A stretch of 35,243 nucleotides of DNA from a virus. Shown here piece by piece: positions 14,866 to 23,804 of this stretch (positions are counted from its first letter, which is position 1; each line of letters starts with the position of its first letter). A program made the position numbers and the translations under genes. Below the pieces are notes generated by a model. The model saw only the letters and a list, made by a program, of their open reading frames with translations. It did not search any database and was not told where the DNA came from. The stretch covers positions 1 through 35,243 of IMG/VR virus record IMGVR_UViG_3300008110_000686; one strand, 5' to 3'.

Positions 14866-17487
14866 TTAGTCCACCGTCATCCATAGGTCTCCTGCTGTAA
14901 AGCTTACTGTATCAAAAACATTTACACCTTGCGCCGCCGATTTCTTTGTATTATAAACCTGTCTTGTAGTATTGCTTGAATTCGGAATAGTTGTTCCTCC
15001 ATAGTGAAAAGCTCTTCCTTTTGTTAACTGTGCATTTTGATTAAGAACAACAGTTGAATCTCCACCGTATCCGTTGTCGTCTCCAAATATTGCATTTGAT
15101 GCTCCTGTAAATGTTAATGATGATCCATTTAGAGTTACATCTCCTGATCCTGCGTATGTCAGAACTCCTCCACCAAGACTAAAAGTCTTATCAGATTTTA
15201 TAAAGTCTGTTCCTGCTGTAAACTCAAAGGACGATGCAACAACCTTTGTTCCAGATATCAAGCCTCCAGAAATAGTTCCAGTGCTTGCATCCATTATTAA
15301 GGCACTAGTCCCTGTTGGGAAACCAGAAGACTTTATTTGTGTGCCAGTAATTTCCCATCCAGTTGTAGCATTACCAATTCTTCCAGATGTGGCCTTTACC
15401 TCACCAGTAATAATTGCACCAGTTGCCCTAAGCACTCCCGCACTTGTTACAGAAAAGGGAGTACTAGTATCTGGAGTTCCTGCCCCAGCCCAAAGTGCGT
15501 AGGTTCCAGAAGCTGCCAGCCCTACGGCACTTGATCCACCTCCTGCAGACAACTTATCTGTACCAATTGTCCATCCTCCAATTTGTCCAGACTGGCTAAA
15601 CATGTATCCATCAGATGCTCTTACATAAAAGTTTGTTGTTGTCACGGCAGGGCTCCCAGATGTTACTGATGCAGTGATGCCAGCAGTTACTGTTGATCCT
15701 CCGATTAAAGCATTTCTTCCTATAAGGATTGTTCCGTTTCCAGAAGAAACTCTTAAAACTCCACTTGGATCGCTGCCAGTTCCAATATCAACCTGACCTT
15801 TAAACGTACCAGAATTTGCATTAATTTCTCCAGTAATCTTTGCACTTGAAGCCTCTAGGTATCCGTTATTTTGTACGAAGAAAGAGCCCGCATCTATTAT
15901 TCTTGTTGTTGAGGTTCCGTCTCCTATAATAGAAATGTTTCTAGCAGTTACTGCACCTGCATGCGTAACGCTAAATTTTGCAAGGCCGTCTGTATTTTTG
16001 CTTGAGTTTCCGCCTGCCCAAATAGCATACGTTCCAGATGGTGCTATACCTGTATATGTTCCAGTAGTTGCCGTTAAACCATTTTCAAATCTATCTGGAT
16101 AAATAATCCAGTCTGCTATTTTAGCCCTTGTTGTAATAAAAGTTGGCGCTACTGTATTTAAGTCTCCCTCTATTGCAGGAGCAGCATTTCCTATTATTTG
16201 AGTAGTTGGGCTTGCTGTTAATGAATCATAAACGTATAACCCAGTTCTATTAAAAAATACTCTTGCGCCAGATTGAATTGGCTGTCCGCTGCTATCTAAG
16301 TTTCCAGTAAATATAGAACCATTGGTTGATATTTTAACTGGATTATCAATTAAAGATAAAGAACCTGGGTCAGATGCTGCAATTTGCTGCTCTGCAGACC
16401 ATTTTGAAAATTGACCAGAAATAGTAAAGTATCTAGCTCTTATGTATTTATTGGTGTAATCTGTACTGATTACAGTTCCTGGATTAGATCCACTGTAAAC
16501 TAAATACTGTGCATCGATTACTCCAGTAACTGGGTCAAGGGTGCCAAAGCTAGTAGACTTTGCATAAATTTCTATGTAAGCAATATCGGTAATTGTATTG
16601 CTAAATTTTGCAACGTATCCATTTGCCAGAGAAGTTAGGGTATATAAAGGGATTAAGTCCGCAAGTGGATTTGTTTTTGTTCCAACCAGGAAAGCCGTTC
16701 CAGTTGTTGGATTTTCTCCCGCATCAATTGAAATAAAGTTACCAGTGTATGAAGAATATCTTTCTCCAATTTGCTGGTATATTTCATTGTCGTATAAAGT
16801 AATAGTATGTGTGCCAGTTTGTCCGCCTGGATATTCATAGAAGTCTCCAGAGTCCAAGCCGTTAGTAAGAGTTATTTTAAATCTAGATGCTGGATCTGTT
16901 GCTGGCATAGTATAAGTGATAACAATATTATTGCCAGACCAAACTGCACTATTTACCACAACCTCGTTTGGCGGAGTTGTATCAAATACAATCGGTACAT
17001 ATGCAGCAGCTTCTTTAGGATTTGAATATGCAGAGAATCCACCAGTTGTTAGTCTATGCCTGATCTTAATCCAAACTGTGTTTATTTCTGGAACCACTAC
17101 AGGAGCATTTCTTGCGCTTCCTACCGCCACGTAAGTTCCATTTTGAGTTGATGATTTATAAACTATTGTTTCCCAATATGTACCAGATGTTGATATTGCG
17201 TTCCAGCTTACAGAGATACCTTTATCGACAGATGTAATTAGCCAAGCTGAATCTGCAATTGCAGCTCCATTAAGGGAATCTGAAAATGGAGGAATTGTAA
17301 AAGAAGAACCTGAAGTTGATGTATCTATATATGTAGTTTTTAATAAACCAGTAAGGTTTGTTTCAAATACTCCTGCAAAGGAACCTCTGATATCCTGAGC
17401 AGTTATAATTAGTTTTTGTTCCGTTTTGCTTTTATCTAGTGTGTGTCCAAATGGTACTGTTGTTAATCCAGACGTTAGGTAAACCAC
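14866..17487 (-). CDS. Tail fibre-like protein with beta-helix repeats, N-terminus uncertain
   Basis: From its GTG this is 873 residues. The first 350 residues carry FN3-like modules (IVITYTMPATDPASRFKITL; ISVSWNAISTSGTYWETIVY). Next come two copies of a unit typical of phage fibre shafts: GTYAIWAGG...FSVTHAGAVTARN near 485-515 and GTYALWAGAG...FSVTSAGVLRATG near 660-690. These sit beside GEINANSGTFKGQVDIG, GQIGGWTIGTDKL and GEVKATSGRIGN, a GxxGGWxI beta-helix style. It probably forms a trimeric fibre at the tail tip. The GTG has no ribosome site, and coding-like sequence in the same frame continues 67 codons upstream without any ATG, GTG or TTG. The true product is probably longer and may be joined to the preceding gene by a frameshift. 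Confidence 0.75.
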   Translation of the reverse strand: MVYLTSGLTTVPFGHTLDKSKTEQKLIITAQDIRGSFAGVFETNLTGLLKTTYIDTSTSGSSFTIPPFSDSLNGAAIADSAWLITSVDKGISVSWNAISTSGTYWETIVYKSSTQNGTYVAVGSARNAPVVVPEINTVWIKIRHRLTTGGFSAYSNPKEAAAYVPIVFDTTPPNEVVVNSAVWSGNNIVITYTMPATDPASRFKITLTNGLDSGDFYEYPGGQTGTHTITLYDNEIYQQIGERYSSYTGNFISIDAGENPTTGTAFLVGTKTNPLADLIPLYTLTSLANGYVAKFSNTITDIAYIEIYAKSTSFGTLDPVTGVIDAQYLVYSGSNPGTVISTDYTNKYIRARYFTISGQFSKWSAEQQIAASDPGSLSLIDNPVKISTNGSIFTGNLDSSGQPIQSGARVFFNRTGLYVYDSLTASPTTQIIGNAAPAIEGDLNTVAPTFITTRAKIADWIIYPDRFENGLTATTGTYTGIAPSGTYAIWAGGNSSKNTDGLAKFSVTHAGAVTARNISIIGDGTSTTRIIDAGSFFVQNNGYLEASSAKITGEINANSGTFKGQVDIGTGSDPSGVLRVSSGNGTILIGRNALIGGSTVTAGITASVTSGSPAVTTTNFYVRASDGYMFSQSGQIGGWTIGTDKLSAGGGSSAVGLAASGTYALWAGAGTPDTSTPFSVTSAGVLRATGAIITGEVKATSGRIGNATTGWEITGTQIKSSGFPTGTSALIMDASTGTISGGLISGTKVVASSFEFTAGTDFIKSDKTFSLGGGVLTYAGSGDVTLNGSSLTFTGASNAIFGDDNGYGGDSTVVLNQNAQLTKGRAFHYGGTTIPNSSNTTRQVYNTKKSAAQGVNVFDTVSFTAGDLWMTVD

Positions 17488-17688
17488 AAAGCCATTTGCT
17501 AAAAGAGGTGCGTCCCAAGTAATCTGTAAAGCGTCTCCACTATCTAAAGTTATCCATTGTGCAACGATATTTGTTGATTCTGGTCTAGCAATTTCTGGAG
17601 TATTAAGAAGTTTTGATACTGACCATTCTCCAACAGTCTTATCTGCAAACTGCCATCTAAATTGAATTGGGTAGGCAGTACGCCAACT
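17488..17688 (-). other. Open, coding-like 5' extension of the fibre gene lacking a start codon
   Basis: In frame with the GTG at 17487, 67 sense codons run upstream to 17688, where TAA and TAG stop the frame. The translation looks like genuine protein (YPIQFRWQFADKTVGEW, VAQWITLDSGDALQITWDAP) and leads smoothly into the FN3-like sequence. There is no ATG, GTG or TTG; the only rare candidates are ATT, ATC and ATA. The preceding gene ends inside it, at 17657, in a frame offset by +1. A one-base insertion, a two- or five-base deletion, or +1 frameshifting would each explain this. Confidence 0.6.
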
Positions 17689-18559
17689 TTACTAGCGGTG
17701 TTGATAGAATTGAGCGACTAATTAGACCAAAGTCTGGGTTGAATGTGTCTTCGTCATTAACTCTTAATGCGTCTAGGCCAACTGATGTTGACTCTCCAGA
17801 TGTTGGGGTAATAACTACACCAATTTGATTAATGTTTGATGGATCAACGTTTGCTGTGCTAGCATTTGAAAATAAATTGTCTAAAGTTATATCTGTGGAT
17901 ATCTTATATCCTGTTCCAGATGCTGGAGTAATAGTGACTGAGTAGTAGTCTAAAGCAGAGCTATAGAACTTAATAGTAATGCTTGAAAGGTTTGCGTCAT
18001 TCTTAATATAAGCTAATCTTAGAGTGTCATTTATACTGTATCCAGAAAGGTCAATTGATTGTAGGCTTGACTTATACTCTTTTGCAGATGTCCCGTTTGA
18101 AGACATATTTAAAAGGTATTGTCCTACACGTACACCATCAGATGTAATTAAAGGAGTGTTTGTCCAATCAAGTTGGCTATCAAAGTCTCCCAAGAACTTG
18201 CTGTCGTATGAGCTCAGTGACTGCTTAAACTCTGGGTAAATTCCTACCTCTGTAATATATCCCGCAACATCTTGTGGAATCGTAGCCTTATATACTACTG
18301 CGTATGTTGTTGTATCATTTGCAGTTTGAATGTCCGTGCTACCAAATTGTACTGGAGTCCTATAGAACTCAAAGCCTAGTCTTGTATCTGTATCTACCGC
18401 CGCAGTATTGTCAATGCCAAAAGCCATAGACTTAGAAGAGAACGAATCTCTACCAGCCAGAAAGCTGGTAAGAAACCTTTTGCCATATTTAGTTATAACG
18501 TTTGATGAACGGTATATCTCTTTACCATCCTCGTAATATATGTATGTTCCTTTTATCAT
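17657..18559 (-). CDS. Minor tail protein, possibly 5' part of a frameshifted gene
   Basis: A 300-residue tail protein. It begins with a beta-hairpin typical of baseplate-associated proteins (IKGTYIYYEDGKEIYRSSN), followed by an acceptor-like core (ITKYGKRFLTSFLAGRDSF, VVYKATIPQDVAGYITEVGI) also seen in proteins next to phage hub genes. The second half is a jelly-roll-like beta domain (SINDTLRLAYIKND, SSITIKFYSSALDYYSVTI). It ends in GLISRSILSTPLVKLA, a conserved-looking end segment, then YCLPNSI, which looks out of place. In the +1 frame the sequence continues WRTAYPIQFRWQFAD, which aligns better with how I recall such proteins ending. So the last residues may be a frameshift product. The start has a strong aaggag site. 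Confidence 0.72.
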   Translation of the reverse strand: MIKGTYIYYEDGKEIYRSSNVITKYGKRFLTSFLAGRDSFSSKSMAFGIDNTAAVDTDTRLGFEFYRTPVQFGSTDIQTANDTTTYAVVYKATIPQDVAGYITEVGIYPEFKQSLSSYDSKFLGDFDSQLDWTNTPLITSDGVRVGQYLLNMSSNGTSAKEYKSSLQSIDLSGYSINDTLRLAYIKNDANLSSITIKFYSSALDYYSVTITPASGTGYKISTDITLDNLFSNASTANVDPSNINQIGVVITPTSGESTSVGLDALRVNDEDTFNPDFGLISRSILSTPLVKLAYCLPNSI

Positions 18560-18567
18560 TTCTCTCC

Positions 18568-19335
18568 TTAAATTGGTACAGAGTACCCTGAATAATATGT
18601 CTTGCCATCTGTAGCCAACACAACAGCCCTAACCCTTAGCCATCTTTCAGAAGATGTCGCTGGAGTATCTCCTTGAGCAGAGCTAACCCTATAATCTTTA
18701 AACACTCCGCTATTTCCAATCTGAAGGTTTCCATCTGCAAGGTAAGGCTCTGTGCCAGAACTTATCCTACTGCTTGTAATACTTGATGAAGATCTTATCT
18801 CCCACTCATATGATACTGAAGAATAAGATCCAAGTCCAGAAACATTATCCCATCCCCAAGCAATTGCTGTGCCGCTTCTATCAAACTTAACCGACGGAAC
18901 TCTTGGGGAAGGCATAATAAATCCTGATGGAGTAGCAGTTGCACTTCCAGAAGCCTGTCCTTTAGGCTCATTCCTTGCATCTACACCAGAAACATTAGAT
19001 TTATTCTTACTTGAATTTCTAACTTTAATGATTGCTTTAATTCTTATGGAATTAAATGTATCAAAATACTGTTGATAAGTGATGTTTTCTATATCTGTAA
19101 GTTGTGGGATATCGTTTATTACCCCTGGAAGATTTGGATCTGCTGGAGTTGAGCCGCCTAATCCTCCTCCTCCGCCTAGAGAAAATGGTGTAGTTAAATT
19201 TGTAGTAGATCCTTCATCAATGTCAAGGCCTACTGTTTTTCTTACGAATACACGGTCAGGAGAATTTTTAGGCAGAACAATTGGAGGGCCAACAACAATG
19301 CTCTTTCCGTCTGTTCTATTCTCGTCTTGTCTCAT
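18568..19335 (-). CDS. Minor tail protein with glycine-rich linker
   Basis: A 255-residue protein. The N-terminal 50 residues are polar and probably extended (VVGPPIVLPKNSPDRVFVRK), followed by the linker SLGGGGGLGGS (about 52-62). A short helix with ITYQQYFDTFNSIRIKAIIK leads to a disordered Asn/Ser stretch. The C-terminal 110 residues look like one FN3/Ig-type module (AIAWGWDNVSGLG, SVSYEWEIRSS, WLRVRAVVLATDGKTYYSG). Its context between hub and fibre genes suggests a tail-tip adaptor. The gene lacks a ribosome binding site; the -10 box TATAAT ends six bases before the ATG, which suggests a leaderless mRNA. Confidence 0.7.
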   Translation of the reverse strand: MRQDENRTDGKSIVVGPPIVLPKNSPDRVFVRKTVGLDIDEGSTTNLTTPFSLGGGGGLGGSTPADPNLPGVINDIPQLTDIENITYQQYFDTFNSIRIKAIIKVRNSSKNKSNVSGVDARNEPKGQASGSATATPSGFIMPSPRVPSVKFDRSGTAIAWGWDNVSGLGSYSSVSYEWEIRSSSSITSSRISSGTEPYLADGNLQIGNSGVFKDYRVSSAQGDTPATSSERWLRVRAVVLATDGKTYYSGYSVPI

Positions 19336-19341
19336 TTTATC

Positions 19342-19350
19342 ATTATATCA
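19342..19350 (-). promoter_or_regulatory. Extended -10 promoter with leaderless spacing
   Basis: Minus strand TGATATAAT, identical to the -10 element before the ssDNA-binding protein gene. TATAAT ends 6 bases upstream of the ATG at 19335, so transcription would start at or next to the start codon. No Shine-Dalgarno is present between them. Confidence 0.5.
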
Positions 19351-19357
19351 TTAGTCG

Positions 19358-21070
19358 CTATAAAGATCGACAGGTGATCTCCGTATCTAAGCCTTGATTA
19401 AAGCTATGTCTTACATTAGTTACAATAAATTTCTGAGTTCCGTCCAGTCCTTGGTATGAATATTTAACGGAAACAATATCTCCCACCGCAATAAATGGGT
19501 TTCCAAATACAGATAGATTAATTAGTTTGCCCTTATTAACAATATTGTTTTTAATCCATGTGCCTAGAGCCTCAACATCTGAAAGATTTTGCAGCCAAGA
19601 CGATTCAAATACGACTGGCTCTTGATTAATATAATCTGAAAGCATATCTGTCTTGTACTCAAGTGTGCCTGAAGGAGCAATTGTATCTCCGTATAAATAA
19701 AAGGTTGCTGACTGCTCATCATTTAATGGTGTTAGCGCTGCACTATTATTAAGCACATAGGTTTCCCCTCCAAAGTTACTTAACTTGGATCCGAGGATCT
19801 TTACTGAAGTGTTTACTCCAGTTGAAAATTTAATTGGGTAGGCGGGTGCGCTATTATATCTAAGCGATACCTTTCTAATCTCCCTAACAGATGTCCCAAA
19901 TTCATCTAGGGCATCAGGCTTCTTTTGGTTATCCTCTTCAATAGACGAGTTGTATATAATATCTCCAAAGCCCGTATTTAGGTAATCGTTTGAGAATGTG
20001 CCCTGGTACATATTTTTTACAAACTGTGAGTCATTGTATGCCTTTTCAAGGATGTCCGTTCCATACACATAATCAAATATGGCCTCACCATACTTACAGA
20101 CTAGAGCAATTGTTTTTGTAGGCTTGATTATCTGATTAAGAATATCTTTGCCATTCTCACCTTCTATAAGGCCACTGCTGTCCGTTGCTGTAATAAGAAA
20201 GCCATTAATATAAACATTAATTTTAATTGTTGAAAGGTTAACCTGAACTTTTACATCAATATCATACGAACGCCCGCCGTAGACTCCGTTAAGGCTTGTA
20301 ATAGTATTCTTTTGGCTATCGTTAAGCACACGAATATCTCCACCCTTTACCTTACAAATTCTTACTTCTTTTTTATTTACTGAACCAGCTGTCTCTGTAC
20401 TGTCAATCAAAATGTAGTAACCGTCATTGCCCTGCCCATCTACAAAAAACCCAAATCCAGCAGATTGCTTTGTACGATTAATAATTGAATCTAAAAATAG
20501 CTTGGTGCCAAATGCGTAGTAGCTGTTTGAATATGAAAAGTACTGCTCCTGTATATATGACGGTATGCCAGCATAATTAACTGTAGTGGTTGGCAGTGTA
20601 ATTGCACTAAATGTTCTATATGCCACTGAATATTCTTTAGGGCTAGTGGAGCTATTTGTCATTCTTAAAAATGATTTAGCGGCGGCTGGTTTTCCTGGAT
20701 CAACAACCACGCCCTTGTAGCCAGCAACATTGTATTCTATTGGCATTGCAAATGTTCTATATACGGTATTTCCGAAACGTGAGCCGTCCCATGCCTTTAC
20801 TGAAATTCCATATTTTTCATTAGGAGATAGTCCAGTTATTGTAAATGGGCTAGATGTTTTTGTAACTGTTTGTGAGGTTCCAGATACTTCAGTCCCCGAT
20901 GCATTAACCTTATAATATGTAACTGAATAATTAACTGGCTCAGTTGTCATATTAACTTTTGAAATTTTTACAGAAATAGATGTTGTTGAATCAAAGGTGA
21001 TCTCTGGTATGCTGCTTATATTTGTAGTAGCAGATACGTTATATGTTTCCCACTCGTAATAGGCAGCCAT
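19358..21070 (-). CDS. Minor tail protein (FN3, lectin-like and baseplate hub-type domains)
   Basis: A 570-residue protein. Residues 1-105 form an FN3 module (SVTYYKVNASGTEVSGTSQT, FTITGLSPNEKYGISVKAW). Residues about 145-330 resemble a LamG/concanavalin-like sandwich (KLFLDSIINRTKQSAGFGFF, GYYILIDSTETAG, IKINVYINGFLIT). The C-terminal 110 residues are of the phage hub/tail-spike base type (LGTWIKNNIVNKGKLINLSV, FGNPFIAVGDIVSVKYSYQG), followed by KFIVTNVRHSFNQGLDTEIT. This combination fits a tail-tip protein linking baseplate to receptor-binding parts. I chose the ATG at 21070 because it shares its A with the stop of the upstream gene (TAATG); a GTG at 21079 would add three residues. Confidence 0.75.
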   Translation of the reverse strand: MAAYYEWETYNVSATTNISSIPEITFDSTTSISVKISKVNMTTEPVNYSVTYYKVNASGTEVSGTSQTVTKTSSPFTITGLSPNEKYGISVKAWDGSRFGNTVYRTFAMPIEYNVAGYKGVVVDPGKPAAAKSFLRMTNSSTSPKEYSVAYRTFSAITLPTTTVNYAGIPSYIQEQYFSYSNSYYAFGTKLFLDSIINRTKQSAGFGFFVDGQGNDGYYILIDSTETAGSVNKKEVRICKVKGGDIRVLNDSQKNTITSLNGVYGGRSYDIDVKVQVNLSTIKINVYINGFLITATDSSGLIEGENGKDILNQIIKPTKTIALVCKYGEAIFDYVYGTDILEKAYNDSQFVKNMYQGTFSNDYLNTGFGDIIYNSSIEEDNQKKPDALDEFGTSVREIRKVSLRYNSAPAYPIKFSTGVNTSVKILGSKLSNFGGETYVLNNSAALTPLNDEQSATFYLYGDTIAPSGTLEYKTDMLSDYINQEPVVFESSWLQNLSDVEALGTWIKNNIVNKGKLINLSVFGNPFIAVGDIVSVKYSYQGLDGTQKFIVTNVRHSFNQGLDTEITCRSL

Positions 21071-23322
21071 TATTCCCACGTAGCCTTTCTTTGAGTCCAG
21101 TTTGCTAATCCAGTTAAAGATGAGGCTGGGTGATATGCTGGAGTAGTTCCAAATGCGCCTCTAGTCTTTACACGATATAATCCTGTTGGCCTAAAGTAGG
21201 CAGACTCAGATGGTTTATTAACATCAGCATATCCTGGTCTAGATAAATACCTATACTTGTTTACATCAGATGAAGACTCAACCCATACATTTTGAGATGT
21301 TGTAGATCCAATAGGTGTGTACTGATATTGAATTGCATCATACTCAATTATTTCTGAATCAATCATAACATATCCAGCGTAGTTATACAAGGTTGCCGAT
21401 GGACTATACTGATCTAATGTTTCAATATCTACCGCTAGTGTTGTATTCTCTGGTGAAGTATCTGCTGCTATGTCTGATCTTAGTCCACCTGCGCTTAAAT
21501 AAGAAACTTCATCTGTCCAAAGGTCTCCAGAGTTTCCTGCATAATTAGATGTTAGCTGGCTCTGCCATAAAATCTTTACCTGATTAGCAGAAGGTATCTC
21601 TTGCTTATCAAACGAGACAATGTTAGGAAGTGTTGTTCCGTCTTTATCATACGTAAAGGACCAGTCTATATTAGACTTCTTGTATATGTAATCTCTGCTG
21701 GCAAATTGAAGAATATTGTTCTCATCAAAGAATGCATTCATCTGTATATCTCTGCATAGCTCTTGTAATGCCTGCCATACAGTTTTAGATCCGTTTGTCC
21801 ACCAGTAATTTACTACTGGTATAGACTTGTCATCTGTTGCAATTCTAATCTCGTAGTTAGTAAATCCAATTGAGTCAAGGAGGCGTCTGATAATGCTGGT
21901 TACTGGATATGATTCACACAGCATATCTGGAGCTACGGTCTCCATTAGATACTTTGCTCCGTCTAAAGCATTTAATGATACTTCACCCTGCTCGCCTATA
22001 TTCCAAGAATCAATGTAGTAAGAGCCTTGTGGCACCTTGTCATATAGGGATCCAGCAGAACCATATGTTCCAGTTGAATGATATACGGAAAAGTATGGCT
22101 TAAGTTCTGCATTTTTAACCATATAGTTTTTTGTTATATCAAATGCTGCTGCTCTATTATATTCTAGATATTCTAAGGCAGACTGGTTATATTTAATTAA
22201 TTCCATGTTTATATTATTTGCCGTGATCTTTCCTACTGGCAAAATGTCTTCTGAGCTTGCAGAAGATTCTTTCTGAATTTCAAACCCTACTATATCTGAT
22301 GTAATATCCTTTATCCATCTAGCTGATAACTCTATAATTCCAACTACTTTACCGCCGCCTGGATTTGTAGCCTGCAATCTAATAGATTTAATTAGCTTGG
22401 GGGTTGCATAAGATGTTGGCTCTGTAGCAGTCCATGTTGTTCCATTATAATAAAGGATTACTTCTCCAGATGCCCCTACTGCTGTTGGCCCAACTGTTGC
22501 TGTTGTTGCATCCGAATATGTTATTGTCATTGTGTAGTTGCTTGGTAAGGCGTGTGTCTTTTCAAACCTAGCAATTATTTTATTCGAAACGGCTGGCTTG
22601 GTTGCTGCAGATAAAGTTGCTGTCGCAGTCTGCTCTCTTGACCATGCGCCTGTTGCTGAATTGGCTACTGTAAAAGATGTTGGCGTAGGAGTGGAAGCAA
22701 TTACAACTGAAGATAAATTAAATGCTGCTGTTGATAAACCAGTAACTGTTACTGTTTGTCCAGAAACAAAGCCGTGATTATTAAGAGTATTATACGTCAC
22801 AAGAGCTCCTGATGACGAAGCTTCTTTGACTGTTGCCGATGTGACTGAATATGTTACTGTAAGATCTGCATTCTGATTAATTGGAGTTACCCAATATTTA
22901 TACGATGTTGTAACTCCAGGATAATAAAGTCTTGGATAAAGTGTAGATACTGCTGACTCATATCCATCTGTCTGCGGAGATGTTGCTCTTGGATATGTTA
23001 GGGTCCTTGGGGAATAAAAACTATTTGCTGGAGTATCTGTTTGTGCAGTAGTCCAAATCAAATACTTGACTCCCGAATATAATGGTCTAAATGGGCGGAT
23101 AATAGAATCAATAGGGAACAGCTTCTTATATGTATTAACTTTGCCATTCTCAGACTTAGCATAATATTGATCCATAGTAGCAGGATAAGATACCGTTATG
23201 CTATCAAGCATTGAGTTCATATTGTATTCAATGGTGCATCCTACGTTTATTTTAACAGATGATTGCTGCTTAAATAAATTTTGAACTACGGTATTACTTG
23301 AGGATGGAACTGAGGTAATCAT
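21070..23322 (-). CDS. Baseplate hub or tail-associated protein
   Basis: A 750-residue protein, third after the tape measure, the usual place for the tail-associated hub. The N-terminal segment (SSVKINVGCTIEYNMNSML) leads into a beta domain with IDSIIRPFRPLYSGVKYLIW. An inserted module of about 150 residues is Ig/FN3-like (VTYSVTSATVKEAS, QTVTVTGLSTAAFNLSSVVI). The central and C-terminal regions are of the hub type: ITANNINMELIKYNQSALEY, TSIIRRLLDSIGFTNYEI, TVWQALQELCRDIQMNAFFD, ILQFASRDYIYKKSNIDWS. The family forms the ring at the tail tip that the tape measure passes through. No peptidase motif is visible. Start and end are both TAATG junctions. Confidence 0.75.
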   Translation of the reverse strand: MITSVPSSSNTVVQNLFKQQSSVKINVGCTIEYNMNSMLDSITVSYPATMDQYYAKSENGKVNTYKKLFPIDSIIRPFRPLYSGVKYLIWTTAQTDTPANSFYSPRTLTYPRATSPQTDGYESAVSTLYPRLYYPGVTTSYKYWVTPINQNADLTVTYSVTSATVKEASSSGALVTYNTLNNHGFVSGQTVTVTGLSTAAFNLSSVVIASTPTPTSFTVANSATGAWSREQTATATLSAATKPAVSNKIIARFEKTHALPSNYTMTITYSDATTATVGPTAVGASGEVILYYNGTTWTATEPTSYATPKLIKSIRLQATNPGGGKVVGIIELSARWIKDITSDIVGFEIQKESSASSEDILPVGKITANNINMELIKYNQSALEYLEYNRAAAFDITKNYMVKNAELKPYFSVYHSTGTYGSAGSLYDKVPQGSYYIDSWNIGEQGEVSLNALDGAKYLMETVAPDMLCESYPVTSIIRRLLDSIGFTNYEIRIATDDKSIPVVNYWWTNGSKTVWQALQELCRDIQMNAFFDENNILQFASRDYIYKKSNIDWSFTYDKDGTTLPNIVSFDKQEIPSANQVKILWQSQLTSNYAGNSGDLWTDEVSYLSAGGLRSDIAADTSPENTTLAVDIETLDQYSPSATLYNYAGYVMIDSEIIEYDAIQYQYTPIGSTTSQNVWVESSSDVNKYRYLSRPGYADVNKPSESAYFRPTGLYRVKTRGAFGTTPAYHPASSLTGLANWTQRKATWE

Positions 23323-23804
23323 TATACCTCTTCCATTGCGATAGATACATTCCAGAATTCTTGAGCTGGGTTACCTACGGCATCTTTAACATTTCGTTTT
23401 ACTATTTCAAAACTGCAGGACGTAAAAGATACTGTAAAGATCTCTTCTCTGTCTGCAAACGGTGATGTTTGATTCTTGCCATATACTACCTTAAGCTTAA
23501 AAACTCCCTGTCCTTTACTTCCTTCAAAGTATGACTTTAGGTCTACCGCACCATATCCAGAATCTAAGGTCATATTTGAAAATGACGGTAGCATATTCCA
23601 TGATGTACTAAACTCTCTTTTATCTGCAATAAAGAACTTTCTTAGAGTTCCGTTGCTCATTCTTGTTACCTTTTGAATACGGTTCTGGCCAATTGATACT
23701 GGCTGTCTATTGTGCTCAGAAAGCTTGACCCAAGTAGGAGTGTCTGTGGCAGATGTATCAACAAATAGGAGCGAGCCTACTGGTAAATATACTGTATGTG
23801 GCAT
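23322..23804 (-). CDS. Distal tail-type protein
   Basis: A 160-residue beta-rich protein directly after the tape measure, the standard position of the distal tail (Dit-like) protein that joins the tail tube to the hub. Visible strands include SLLFVDTSATDTPTWVKLSE, KFFIADKREFSTSWNML, FKLKVVYG, FTVSFTSCSFEIVKRN and FWNVSIAMEEV. YGAVDLKSYFEGSKGQGVF resembles the segment of tube-fold proteins between sheets. It is shorter than typical Dit proteins (about 220-300), so it may be a minimal form keeping only the N-terminal tube-like domain. Both ends are TAATG couplings with the tape measure and hub genes. Confidence 0.65.
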   Translation of the reverse strand: MPHTVYLPVGSLLFVDTSATDTPTWVKLSEHNRQPVSIGQNRIQKVTRMSNGTLRKFFIADKREFSTSWNMLPSFSNMTLDSGYGAVDLKSYFEGSKGQGVFKLKVVYGKNQTSPFADREEIFTVSFTSCSFEIVKRNVKDAVGNPAQEFWNVSIAMEEV

